Positions 1 to 8,075 of a stretch of DNA of 64,000 bases are shown piece by piece. Every line of letters begins with the position of its first letter. Positions within the stretch are counted from its first letter, which is position 1. Origin of the DNA: Roseimaritima ulvae (lineage in GTDB: Bacteria; Planctomycetota; Planctomycetia; Pirellulales; Pirellulaceae); NCBI RefSeq assembly GCF_008065135.1, contig NZ_CP042914.1, positions 4,817,404-4,881,403 of the forward strand, in the 5' to 3' direction. The notes under the pieces are model-generated. The model saw nothing but the letters and a program-made list of their open reading frames with translations, had not been told where the DNA came from and ran no database searches. The translations under genes were made by a program, and so were the position numbers.

Positions 1-2
1 GT

Positions 3-968
3 GGCACTCCCGGCAGCGATGACTACGCCGTGCGTCTGATGCCGCTGGACGAATTCCGCAGCCAGCTGGAACAGCGCAATCAGTTCATTCTGATTCCCGC
101 CGAAGAGATCAGCGACCGCGCCGAAGGCAAACCGGTACACATCAACGCCACGAATATTGCCGAAGTTATCCCGCCTGCCGGTGGCGCTACGGTGCGTGAA
201 GCGATGCAGAACAATCTGCGTGCGATCCTGGAACACGAACGATCGCACGGCCGCCAAGTCCTGCCGCACATCAATCACCCCAACTTCGGCTACGCCATCA
301 CCGCCGACGATCTGGCTGCCGTGGTCTCCGAGCGGTTCTTTGAAGTCTACAACGGCCACCCCGGTGTCAATCACTTGGGCGACAAAGATCATCTCAGCAT
401 CGAACGCATGTGGGACGTGGCCAACGCCATCCGCCGGACCCATTTAAACGTGCCGCCGCTGATGGGCATCGCCACCGACGACAGCCATGAGTACCACGGC
501 AAACCCGGCTCGCGGCCCGGTCGCGGCTGGGTGATGGTCCGCAGCCGCTACCTCTCGCCGGAACATCTTATCCTCGCCCTCAAAGCCGGCGACTTCTACG
601 CCTCCAGTGGCGTCTCGCTCCGCGACGTCGGCTTCGATACACAAACCCAAACGCTGTCCCTGGCCGTCCAGCCCATTAGCGGCGAAACCTACACCACTCA
701 GTTCATCGCCAGCCTCAAACCCGAGCACGAACATCCGCACGATGAAGACGACGATCATCTGCATCTGGACGAAAAACGCATCGGCGTGGTGGTCGCCACG
801 GTGGAAGGGGAAACGGCCAGTTACCAGATGAAGGGCAACGAACTGTACGTCCGCGCTGTCGTGACCAGCACCGCCGCCGCCGCGGACCCGTCCTTCAAAG
901 ATCAAAAGCAACAAGCCTGGACGCAGCCGGTGGGCTGGCAAACCAAGGAGTCCCCAAGCTCCCCGTAG
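3..968 (+). CDS. PHP-type metal-dependent hydrolase, 5' end outside window
   Basis: The reading frame is open from base 3, so the N-terminus lies upstream; the first internal GTG (base 30) is not a likely start. Visible motifs are HINHPNFGYAI, a DDSHEYHG segment, and the late GWVMVRSRYLSPEH followed by ALKAGDFYASSGV, which are typical of PHP-domain phosphoesterases of the CehA/McbA type that bind metals with His and Asp. A His/Asp/Glu-rich stretch (HEHPHDEDDDHLH) near residue 235 of the visible part may be a surface loop or extra metal site. Substrate unknown. The TAG stop lies inside a dispersed hairpin repeat, giving a Ser-Ser-Pro end. Confidence 0.75.
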   Translation, partial: GTPGSDDYAVRLMPLDEFRSQLEQRNQFILIPAEEISDRAEGKPVHINATNIAEVIPPAGGATVREAMQNNLRAILEHERSHGRQVLPHINHPNFGYAITADDLAAVVSERFFEVYNGHPGVNHLGDKDHLSIERMWDVANAIRRTHLNVPPLMGIATDDSHEYHGKPGSRPGRGWVMVRSRYLSPEHLILALKAGDFYASSGVSLRDVGFDTQTQTLSLAVQPISGETYTTQFIASLKPEHEHPHDEDDDHLHLDEKRIGVVVATVEGETASYQMKGNELYVRAVVTSTAAAADPSFKDQKQQAWTQPVGWQTKESPSSP

Positions 969-990
969 CCGAACTCGCCAAAGTTTGGAC
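961..990 (+). repeat. 3'-end hairpin repeat (GCCA-loop family)
   Basis: The sequence CCGTAGCC is followed by AACT-CGCCAA-AGTT, a short stem-loop. It supplies the TAG stop codon of the PHP-type gene. It belongs to the family with stem variants ACGCTC/GAGCGT, AACTC/GAGTT and AAGTC/GACTT around a GCCA loop. Confidence 0.7.
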
Positions 991-1163
991 GGTCCCACTA
1001 ATCGCGTCCGGGCGCGGCTCGCGTCCGGGCTGATTTGGCTCGGCCGCCCGAAACATGCACGCCACGGACACCTTTACAATCTACACGCGTCGGTGTACAA
1101 TTCGTAAAATTCCCGCCTTCCGGTCGTCCTCCCCCCGACCCGCGTCACGGAGTCTACGTCCCT

Positions 1164-2465
1164 ATGTACACCGCGCGTTCATTCTTTCGGTTGACTCTGG
1201 TGGTGCTGTTTGCCACCGCCGGCCGAGGTCTCGCATCGGCCCAGTCCGCTTCGTTTGAACTGCCTCCGGTTGATTACTTGGAAGCGGAGGTGCATGACGC
1301 GGTCGCTGAATTGGCTCGGCAGGTGGCCAGTGGCGAGGTCGAGCTGGAGTATGACGAGCAGCACGGTTACTTGCCGGCGGTGCTAACTGCACTGAAGGTT
1401 CCGATCAGTTCGCAGACGCTGGTGTTTTCCAAGACCAGTCAGCAGATCCACCGCATCTCGCCGCGACGGCCGCGAGCCTTGTACTTCAACGACACGATCT
1501 ATATCGGTTGGTGCCAACGTGGTGACATTTTGGAGATCGCCGTCACCGACCCGCAGCAGGGCGCGATCTTTTATACGCTCGAACAGAAACCTGCTGCCCA
1601 GCCGCAGTTCGTTCGCGACCGCGGCCAGTGCTTGACCTGCCACGCTACCAGCCGCACGCAGAACGTTCCGGGTTACTTGATGCGCAGTGTGTACGCCGAT
1701 CGCGGCGGTCAACCACTGCTGCGCCGCGGTACACACAACACCGACGAGACCAGTCCGTTTGAAGAACGCTGGGGAGGCTGGTACGTAACGGGAACCCACG
1801 GCGAGATGCGTCACATGGGAAACGTCACGTACGGCGAAACCGATGCGTTGGATCTGGAGAGCGGGGCCAACCAAAAAACACTCGAAGGGCTGGTTTCCAC
1901 CGAGCCGTATCTATCGCCGCACAGTGACATCGTGGCTCTGATGGTGTTGCAGCATCAAACCCAAATGCATAACGCGATCACCGCGGCCAATTTTGAAACC
2001 CGTGAAGCGTTGCATCAGTCGTATACGATGAACGAGCTGCTAGAACGGGCGCCGGACTACATCAGCGAAAGCGCCGAGCGACGGATCACGCGGGTGGCCG
2101 ACAACGTGGTTGCGCGACTGTTGATGAGCGAAGAATATGAACTGGAATCGCCGGTCGTGGGCACCAGCCAGTTCGCCGAAGACTTTGTCGCCGCTGGAGA
2201 GCGTGATTCGCAAGGTCGCTCGCTGCGTCAGCTGGACCTCACCCAGCGGCTGTTCCGTTATCCCTGCAGCTTCTTGATCTACTCCGACGCCTTCCATGGC
2301 TTGCCCGACGAGGTCCGCGGTCGCGTCGTCAGCCGCTTGAAGGACATCCTCGAAGGCCGCGACGACTCGGAAGAATTCGCGCATCTGTCGGCCACGACGC
2401 GGAGCGAGATTTTGGAAATCCTCCGCGACACCCACACCGACTTCCAGCCCCCCACGACCCCGTAG
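1164..2465 (+). CDS. Secreted protein with one CxxCH haem-binding motif
   Basis: The frame is open from base 1035, but ATG 1164 begins a clear signal peptide (MYTARSFFRLTLVVLFATAG... ending near ASAQS), so this start is preferred; product about 433 aa. A single c-type haem motif, CLTCH, occurs near residue 160 in the context RGQCLTCHATSRT, followed by conserved-looking segments (GGWYVTGTHGEMRH, MGNVTYGE). This suggests a periplasmic monohaem protein of a planctomycete family I do not recognise by name; a distal Met ligand is not identifiable. The stop TAG lies in a GCCA-loop hairpin, giving a Thr-Thr-Pro end. Confidence 0.75.
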   Translation: MYTARSFFRLTLVVLFATAGRGLASAQSASFELPPVDYLEAEVHDAVAELARQVASGEVELEYDEQHGYLPAVLTALKVPISSQTLVFSKTSQQIHRISPRRPRALYFNDTIYIGWCQRGDILEIAVTDPQQGAIFYTLEQKPAAQPQFVRDRGQCLTCHATSRTQNVPGYLMRSVYADRGGQPLLRRGTHNTDETSPFEERWGGWYVTGTHGEMRHMGNVTYGETDALDLESGANQKTLEGLVSTEPYLSPHSDIVALMVLQHQTQMHNAITAANFETREALHQSYTMNELLERAPDYISESAERRITRVADNVVARLLMSEEYELESPVVGTSQFAEDFVAAGERDSQGRSLRQLDLTQRLFRYPCSFLIYSDAFHGLPDEVRGRVVSRLKDILEGRDDSEEFAHLSATTRSEILEILRDTHTDFQPPTTP

Positions 2466-2487
2466 CCGAAGTCGCCAGACTTAGGAC
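2458..2487 (+). repeat. 3'-end hairpin repeat (GCCA-loop family)
   Basis: CCGTAGCCG is followed by AAGTC-GCCA-GACTT, a perfect 5-bp stem. Its TAG is the stop codon of the preceding CxxCH protein gene. Confidence 0.75.
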
Positions 2488-2523
2488 AGACGCCCCGCAA
2501 CCAAGCCGCTAGATCTGCGGCAC

Positions 2524-2552
2524 CCCGTAGCTACGCTCGCCAGAGCGTGGGG
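2524..2552 (+). repeat. 3'-end hairpin repeat (GCCA-loop family), second tandem copy
   Basis: CCGTAGCT is followed by ACGCTC-GCCA-GAGCGT, a perfect 6-bp stem. It lies about 60 bp after the previous copy, between the CxxCH gene and the peptidase gene, and differs from that copy by paired changes on both stem sides. Confidence 0.75.
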
Positions 2553-2593
2553 CCGGCTCCCCAAACGCTACCGGGTTCGGCTACGATAGCGGC

Positions 2594-3592
2594 ATGCTAA
2601 TCACTCCCGACATCGATCGCCGCAACCAACGCTTTGCGCTGCTGTCCGCGTTGCTAACTCTAGCCGTGGTAGGCGGCTTGGCCCTGCTCTCACCGGGCTG
2701 GCTTCTGTTGGCGCCGCTCGGCGGTGCGGCCTATTACTTGATGCGCCGCACAACGGTGCGCCGCCGGCGGCTGCTCGAACAACCGTTTCCCGAACAGTGG
2801 GAAGCCGTGTTGGTCACTCAGGTGGAATACTTTCGCGCGTTGGACGAACCACGCAAAGACAAGTTTCGCAATCTCGTCAAAGTCTTTTTGGACGAAATTC
2901 CGATCACCGGTATCCGCACCGATGTCGACGAGACCACGCGGGTATTGGTCGCCGCCAGCGCGGTGATCCCCGTGATGGGCTTCGACGACTGGGAATATTC
3001 GGGATTGGGAGAAGTCCTGATCTACCCGGGTTCCTTCAGCGAAGACTACCGCACCGACGCCGGCGAGAATACAAACACCTTGGGCATGGTGGGTGTGGGA
3101 CATCTAAGCGGCGTGATGATTCTGTCCAAGCCGTCCTTGCTGGCGGGCTTTGCCAATCAGACCGACAAACGCAACGTGGGCATTCACGAATTTGCGCACC
3201 TAGTCGACAAAGGCAACGGCGATGTGGACGGTGTGCCGCCGGGCATGGACCAGGAAACCTATGAACCGTGGATCCGCTGGGTGGGGGAAGAATTGCGGCG
3301 AGATGTTTCCGGTGGCGAACACATCGACGACTACGCTTACACCAACGAAGCGGAGTATTTCGCCGTGTTGTCGGAATACTTCTTCGAAGCTCCCGCGGTG
3401 CTGCAGAAGAAGAACCCCGAGCTATACAGCATGCTGCAGTCGATCTACCACCAGAACCCCAAACGGTTGTTCAAGCGTCGCCGACCACGTCGTCGCCGCA
3501 TCGGTCGCAACTCACCGTGTCCCTGTGGCAGCGGCGAAAAATACAAACGCTGCTGCCGCCGCAAAACCCAACGCGGCTTCCCCGTAGCCTAG
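2594..3592 (+). CDS. mtfA: MtfA-like zinc metallopeptidase with C-terminal SEC-C motif
   Basis: 332 aa. Two hydrophobic segments near the N-terminus (about residues 16-50) suggest membrane anchoring. The zinc site is HEFAH near residue 203, with a downstream NEAEYFAVLSEYFFE segment carrying the probable third ligand, as in MtfA/M90 peptidases. E. coli MtfA inactivates the Mlc repressor; the substrate here is unknown. The C-terminus adds an Arg-rich stretch and a SEC-C zinc motif (NSPCPCGSGEKYKRCC), which E. coli MtfA lacks. Start ATG 2594 immediately precedes the membrane segments. The end reads Pro-Val-Ala-stop, with the stop inside a repeat related to the GCCA-loop hairpins. Confidence 0.9.
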   Translation: MLITPDIDRRNQRFALLSALLTLAVVGGLALLSPGWLLLAPLGGAAYYLMRRTTVRRRRLLEQPFPEQWEAVLVTQVEYFRALDEPRKDKFRNLVKVFLDEIPITGIRTDVDETTRVLVAASAVIPVMGFDDWEYSGLGEVLIYPGSFSEDYRTDAGENTNTLGMVGVGHLSGVMILSKPSLLAGFANQTDKRNVGIHEFAHLVDKGNGDVDGVPPGMDQETYEPWIRWVGEELRRDVSGGEHIDDYAYTNEAEYFAVLSEYFFEAPAVLQKKNPELYSMLQSIYHQNPKRLFKRRRPRRRRIGRNSPCPCGSGEKYKRCCRRKTQRGFPVA

Positions 3593-3604
3593 GCTTCCAG
3601 CCTG
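3578..3604 (+). repeat. Variant 3'-end hairpin repeat
   Basis: CCCCGTAGCCT is followed by AGGCT-TCC-AGCCT, a stem-loop at the same place as the GCCA-loop family (overlapping the stop of the mtfA-like gene) but with a different stem and loop. It may be a diverged relative. Confidence 0.5.
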
Positions 3605-3621
3605 AGACCGCCCGGATCGAT

Positions 3622-3640
3622 TAAAGGGGTCAGGCCCAAT
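3622..3640 (+). repeat. Left part of palindromic repeat A, split by the IS4 element
   Basis: TTAAAGGGGTCAGG is identical to the left half of the intact copies near 6585 and 8256. The right half resumes at about 5287. Joining the two halves at TCAGG restores a complete copy. Confidence 0.8.
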
Positions 3641-5286
3641 AGTGTTCGGCACGAAATTTGCGCACGCGTTTTTTGCTCGAGTTGGCATGGTTTTTGCGCA
3701 TCGACTAAGGCCAGTCTTTAGTCTGCCAAGTTGTCATCTGCGATACCTGTGTTGTGACGAAATCTCCGCGCCAATCGAAACGGATACCGAAACGCAAAAA
3801 GCCTGTCGCCCCCAAGATCCCCCACGATCAAGGCAACAGTGATCTCAACGCTGGGGAAGCACAAACGCAAGCACAACCTAAGGGAGAAAACCAGGACAAA
3901 GTTCCAAGCAGAGATATTCAAGGACTAAAGTACTTTGAAATGCTCGTGCCCCTGCTTGAGCGGCTTCACGACGAGAAATGCGGACGCGACAAGGCGAACA
4001 ACCGCGAACTCTATTTTGACAAGTACTGCATGCTGGTGCTGCTCTACATGTTCAATCCGACGGTGACGAGCCTGCGGGCAATCGCCCAGGCAAGTGATCT
4101 TGAAAAAGTCAAGAAGAGACTCGGTTGCAAACGGACGTCACTCGGATCACTGAGCGAGGCGTCGCGGCTTTTCGACTCAAGCCTCCTCAAAGAAGTCATT
4201 GCAGATCTTGGGCAGCAAGTCGCTCCGGTCGGGCGCGATAACCGTCTCAGCCAGATCAACCAAACGATCACCCTGGTCCACGGCTCGGTGGTCTCGGCGA
4301 TTCCAAACTTGATCCAAGCTTCTCTATTAAAACAAACCGAGGGCAGCGGCTTAGTGCAGTGGCGATTGCACACACACTTCGAAGTCGATCGGTATGTGCC
4401 CACACGAATCGATGTCACCCCTAACGGGGGCGGCGAGCATGATGAACGCGCTGTCGCCGAACGCACGATCGAGTGCGACCGCCTGTACGTGATGGATCGA
4501 GGGTACGCCAAGTTTACTTTGTTCAATCACATCGTGAGCAAGCAAAGCAGCTACGTATGCCGCCTTCGTGACAACAGCGTCTACGAAGTGCTTGAGCACA
4601 ACGAGCTATCCGAAGCAGCGATCGACGCTGGAGTGCTCAAGGATGAAATCGTGTCGATGGGCAAAGCAAGCAAGAGCTCGCAGCGGCCGAATCACAAGAT
4701 TCGTTTGATCCAAATCCGCTGTACGCCACACAAAAACCGGACTGGAGGCAAAGCGAAAGGCTCCACCGCGCCGGACAGTGACGGCATTCTGCGGATTGCC
4801 ACCAACCTTTTGGACGTGCCTGCCGAGATCATCGCGTTGATCTACTCCCAACGGTGGATCATTGAGATATTTTTTAGATTCTTCAAGCAGTTTCTGGGCT
4901 GTTCGCACTTGATCAGTCACAGCCAGAACGGCATTGAGATCCAAGTCTACTGTGCGATCATCGCATGTTTGCTGATCAATCTATGGACCGGACGCAAGCC
5001 GAACAAACGCACCTTTGAGATGCTCAGCTACTACTTTATGGGTCTTGCGAGTGAGGCGGAATTGCTGGCCCATCTTGAGAAGCTCAAGCGGCAAGATGAA
5101 GCCGCTTCAAAAAGATCGTAACGGCGACACAGGTAGCAATAGGTCGATTGCATTCCTGCGTTGAACGCTGCGCGGATCGCAAAACGATGAGCATCGCAAC
5201 GATTTCTGTAGCGAGCAATTCACGGAGTCAAGTGTGCTGAACCGAATACGCCCGCTCCTGCACGCAGAGTGCCGAACACTATTGGG
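3636..5286 (+). mobile_element. IS4-family insertion sequence inside palindromic repeat A
   Basis: The element is bounded by perfect 18-bp inverted repeats: CCCAATAGTGTTCGGCAC at 3636-3653 and its complement ending at 5286. It carries one transposase gene. It interrupts a copy of palindrome A, and the flanks share TCAGG, extending to GGTCAGGCC depending on where the element end is drawn (the GGCC/CC overlap makes 5, 7 or 9 bp all consistent). Removing the element and one flank copy regenerates a repeat identical to its neighbours, so the insertion is recent relative to repeat divergence. Confidence 0.9.
3754..5121 (+). CDS. IS4-family DDE transposase, first catalytic Asp replaced by His
   Basis: 455 aa from GTG 3754; a later start is possible because the first 50 residues are low-complexity Lys/Gln-rich. 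Conserved IS4 signatures are present: YVMDRGYAKF (second Asp, D248) and YSQRWIIEIFFRFFKQ (the Y-R-E-K region, Glu about 371). The first catalytic motif, normally xDGS/T, reads LVHGSVVSAIP, so residue 176 is His (CAC for GAC, a single-base difference). The enzyme is predicted to be inactive although the element ends look intact. It is the only gene of its IS. Confidence 0.9.
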   Translation: MTKSPRQSKRIPKRKKPVAPKIPHDQGNSDLNAGEAQTQAQPKGENQDKVPSRDIQGLKYFEMLVPLLERLHDEKCGRDKANNRELYFDKYCMLVLLYMFNPTVTSLRAIAQASDLEKVKKRLGCKRTSLGSLSEASRLFDSSLLKEVIADLGQQVAPVGRDNRLSQINQTITLVHGSVVSAIPNLIQASLLKQTEGSGLVQWRLHTHFEVDRYVPTRIDVTPNGGGEHDERAVAERTIECDRLYVMDRGYAKFTLFNHIVSKQSSYVCRLRDNSVYEVLEHNELSEAAIDAGVLKDEIVSMGKASKSSQRPNHKIRLIQIRCTPHKNRTGGKAKGSTAPDSDGILRIATNLLDVPAEIIALIYSQRWIIEIFFRFFKQFLGCSHLISHSQNGIEIQVYCAIIACLLINLWTGRKPNKRTFEMLSYYFMGLASEAELLAHLEKLKRQDEAASKRS

Positions 5287-5330
5287 TCAGGCCTCTTTTC
5301 CCGTAAAAGAGGCCTGACCCTTTTTTCAAC
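5287..5330 (+). repeat. Right part of palindromic repeat A, split by the IS4 element
   Basis: TCAGGCCTCTTTTCCCGTAAAAGAGGCCTGA with a following T tract matches the right part of the intact copies. In the intact form the stem would be about 17 bp with T6 after it. Confidence 0.8.
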
Positions 5331-5544
5331 CGAGCCTCCGCGCCAAATTCTTTATTTGCTGCACTGTACTTGTTATTGTGTCCGTCAGTGAATTGGCGAG
5401 CGGACCGCAGCGATTTTCCGCTGAGACACGCAAGTCATCTACCTCATATGCCTTGGATTCCCTGCTACGGTTTCCTGCAAGCAATGGGAATGGAAGACTC
5501 AGCCGCGTTAAACGTGTGCTGTCCCGTTAATCGACGAGCATAAT

Positions 5545-6393
5545 ATGCCGAGAATTCCTGACTCCTTGGGACCCTACCGATTGAAACGGTTGATTCGAGC
5601 CGGTCGATTGCGCGAAATATGGGAAGCCAGTCATATCGAAACCAAGAAACGGTTCGCGCTGAAACGCTTGAGTCCCCACAAATGTGACGACAAAACTGAA
5701 CTGGCCGCCCTGAAGCACGAATACAGGGTCGCCTCCAGCCTATCAAACAGTAAGCGAATCATAAGAATCTACGACCTCCAAATCGAAGATGGTACGCCGT
5801 TATTGGTGATGGAATTGTTCAGCGAGTTGAATCTGAAGCAGGCAATGCGTCGAGGCCCCAAGTCGATCGCATTCATGCTCGACAAAGTCATTAAGAAGGC
5901 GGCAGAAGGCATATATTTCATGCACACCAAGGGCTGGATTCATCGAGATGTCAAACCCGCAAATTTTCTAGTCAGTCGCGACGGCGAGACCAGACTAATT
6001 GATTTTCGGTTTGCCGAACGAAAACGCACTGGGCTGCGGAAGCTGTTTCGCAGACCGGCGATTGAAGGCACATATGCCTACATGTCGCCCGAACAGATTC
6101 GCGGCAAAGTCTTGGACGAACGCGCGGACATTTACAGTTTCGGTTGTTTGATGTTCGAATTGGTAACCGCGCAAACGCCGTACTCTGCTACTTCGCCCAA
6201 TGAGTTACTGAGCAAACATTTGATCGCGAGTGTCCCCAGCTTGCTCGAACATGACAACAAAGTTCGTCCCGAGTTTGCGGCATTAGTGCAGAAGATGATG
6301 TCCAAGGCTCGTGAACAGCGTCCCACATCGATGGGAGAGGTTTTAGATCAACTGAGCAAAATGAATGTGTTTGACTCTTCCGCTGACAAATGA
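5545..6393 (+). CDS. Ser/Thr protein kinase domain protein with DFR instead of DFG
   Basis: 282 aa, a bare kinase domain with no membrane segment or sensor. The VAIK lysine is in FALKRL (K40), the catalytic loop is HRDVKPAN (133-140), and the activation segment ends with GTYAYMSPEQIRG, the usual APE-like region. Two departures: the glycine-rich loop is poor (RAGRLREIWEA, about 18-28) and the magnesium-binding DFG reads DFR (153-155). Catalytic Lys, Asp and the DF aspartate are retained, so activity is possible but uncertain. No Shine-Dalgarno is visible. No phosphatase or partner gene lies beside it. Confidence 0.85.
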   Translation: MPRIPDSLGPYRLKRLIRAGRLREIWEASHIETKKRFALKRLSPHKCDDKTELAALKHEYRVASSLSNSKRIIRIYDLQIEDGTPLLVMELFSELNLKQAMRRGPKSIAFMLDKVIKKAAEGIYFMHTKGWIHRDVKPANFLVSRDGETRLIDFRFAERKRTGLRKLFRRPAIEGTYAYMSPEQIRGKVLDERADIYSFGCLMFELVTAQTPYSATSPNELLSKHLIASVPSLLEHDNKVRPEFAALVQKMMSKAREQRPTSMGEVLDQLSKMNVFDSSADK

Positions 6394-6584
6394 TGCGCTG
6401 GTCAAAGCCAGCTTACGTCGCTTCCATTGAACGCCAGGACTGGACCGAGTGACCGAAAAGGAGACGGAGGGCTATATGGGAAATTGACCCCCGACCCTTA
6501 CTCTGCACCTCGACCCATTGTCTGCACCTTGTTCATAACCGGAGCTGCCGTTGCTCGCGGAGATCGATTCGCGTTCAAGGGCGA

Positions 6585-6637
6585 TTAAAGGGGTCAGGCC
6601 TCTTTTCCAGTAAAAGAGGCCTGACCCCTTTTTTCAA
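6585..6637. repeat. Palindromic repeat A, intact copy
   Basis: GGGGTCAGGCCTCTTTT and its reverse complement flank a loop of about 5 nt, followed by TTTTTTCAA. It looks like an intrinsic terminator in form, but the A tract on the left makes it nearly symmetrical. The downstream gene on the opposite strand converges on this region. Confidence 0.85.
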
Positions 6638-6814
6638 CGCTGGCCTTCCTACAATAGTTGGATCCGCGGTTCGGTTTGGCGGGCATGGCCAGTGCATCGA
6701 ATCGGGTCCGTTAAGCGAAGCAACGGTACAATGAGTCACTGCGGTGGCGTCAGGATGCTACCAATATTTAAGTGCGACTTCACCTGAGCACCTACTGACC
6801 GGAAACCCAAGCTA

Positions 6815-6868
6815 GTGAAATTCTCGTTGCTTGCATTGTTTGCATTCCTCACGCTTGTTGCTGCTTGA
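6815..6868 (+). pseudogene. Possible truncated lipoprotein gene (17 codons)
   Basis: GTG 6815 opens MKFSLLALFAFLTLVAA and then TGA. This is a textbook signal peptide with a lipobox start (LVAA), and the stop sits where the lipobox Cys (TGC) would be. A decayed palindrome A copy begins within 10 bp. GGAAA lies about 11 nt before the GTG. It may be the remnant of a small lipoprotein gene cut by the repeat, or chance. Confidence 0.3.
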
Positions 6869-6874
6869 TCGCAC

Positions 6875-6944
6875 TTAAGGGGTCAGGCCTCTTTTCCGGC
6901 AATAGAGCCCTGCCCCTTTTTTAATCTGGCCCCTTTTTTCAATC
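6875..6944. repeat. Palindromic repeat A, decayed copy
   Basis: The left arm GGGGTCAGGCCTCTTTTCC is intact. The right arm has drifted (AATAGAGCCCTGCCCC TTTTTT) and is followed by a second partial right arm TGGCCCCTTTTTTCAA. Confidence 0.8.
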
Positions 6945-7058
6945 CAACTGCAATGACAACCACAACAGTAACTGCGAGAGCACTGGCGAGAACCGACAGA
7001 GCCAGGCTAACTTGAAGGTTCTTTGCCAATGTGCTTCTGGTATCCTTGCCGTTCCCTT

Positions 7059-8075
7059 TTATGGTTGTACAGGTATTGAAAGGATCGGTTGAATACCGTC
7101 CCAGGTATACGTAACTTCCGAATTGAGTTGGTCGGTAAAAACCACCAATGTCCCCGCGGGCAAGTCGGATTCGAACAAGTATTCAGCAAACTCTGGCTTT
7201 ACATTCACTTCCTTACGTACAACTTTGCATGCCCGTGCGAATTTCTCGCCGTCCGCGTGGACTTGAGAAATTGTGGCGGTACCTGAATCAGCAATCCATC
7301 CACCATCTCTCTCGGATACGCTGTCGACGGAAAACTCTCCAACCCAAGAGGTCAGCGGGTTTTCCAGCGGCGACATGGGATTTTCTGGGGAGTCGAACCG
7401 GATATTCAAAAGCATTGTGTCATTGCCTGACTTGCGGACGATTCCACGACGGATAAGACATCCTTCGTCCGGCGAAACCCATATGGATATCCTCCCGTAA
7501 CGCGTGGTCGCCTCGACTTCGATCAATCGTAAGCCATCGACAACCTCCTCCTTCACGATGCGTGGATTTGACTTCGCAACGATCTCGGACAGCCTGTGTT
7601 GACTCGTTCCAAGATAGCCGTCAAGCCAACCCCCGTACTGCACCATGAAGGATACCAGCGATAGCCTTTTCAGCTCGCGGTCATTCTCCGAAACAAATCC
7701 CGTTTTCGGAACGAGTCCTTCTACCTCGTTTAAGTGCCCAGAAGTCTGGTAGCTAACGCCAAATCGCCGTCCGAACGTCGTGCGATTGAAACGGACAGAA
7801 GTTTCATCCTTTTCGTCGTGGAACGAGAGACTCTTGATATCAAGTAGATCAAAGTGCCGATGCAGCCGGATTCGTGTCACCGATTTAGAAGGCTGACCCA
7901 CAACTCGGCATCGATAGTCAGCACGGTACTTCACGGAGTCGAACGTTGCGTAGGTTTTGCTCGCTAGTTCAAGAATTGCATGTACATCCGCTGCTGACAC
8001 CTGCCCCGTGACTAGCACACAGGCAACCAGAATCGCTACGACAAACCAGTTGTTTGCGAACTCGCATTTAGGCAT
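7059..8075 (-). CDS. Secreted LolA-like hypothetical protein
   Basis: 338 aa. Start ATG (8075-8073) has GGAAA about 5 nt upstream. The N-terminus is a signal peptide (hydrophobic core FVVAILVACVLVTG, cleavage probably after VSAA). The body, with repeated beta-like patterns such as FDSVKYRADYRCRV and a basic IRLHRHFD stretch, resembles planctomycete periplasmic proteins distantly related to LolA/LolB outer-membrane lipoprotein carriers; this is a fold impression, not a firm family match. Alone on its strand, between two copies of palindrome A. Confidence 0.6.
   Translation of the reverse strand: MPKCEFANNWFVVAILVACVLVTGQVSAADVHAILELASKTYATFDSVKYRADYRCRVVGQPSKSVTRIRLHRHFDLLDIKSLSFHDEKDETSVRFNRTTFGRRFGVSYQTSGHLNEVEGLVPKTGFVSENDRELKRLSLVSFMVQYGGWLDGYLGTSQHRLSEIVAKSNPRIVKEEVVDGLRLIEVEATTRYGRISIWVSPDEGCLIRRGIVRKSGNDTMLLNIRFDSPENPMSPLENPLTSWVGEFSVDSVSERDGGWIADSGTATISQVHADGEKFARACKVVRKEVNVKPEFAEYLFESDLPAGTLVVFTDQLNSEVTYTWDGIQPILSIPVQP

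Larger units (their letters stand above)
6394..7058. other. 665-bp region with two palindromes and one tiny reading frame
   Basis: No full gene is visible. It holds an intact copy of palindrome A, a decayed copy, and a 17-codon frame that looks like a truncated lipoprotein signal peptide; these are described separately. The rest shows no recognisable coding. Confidence 0.6.
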
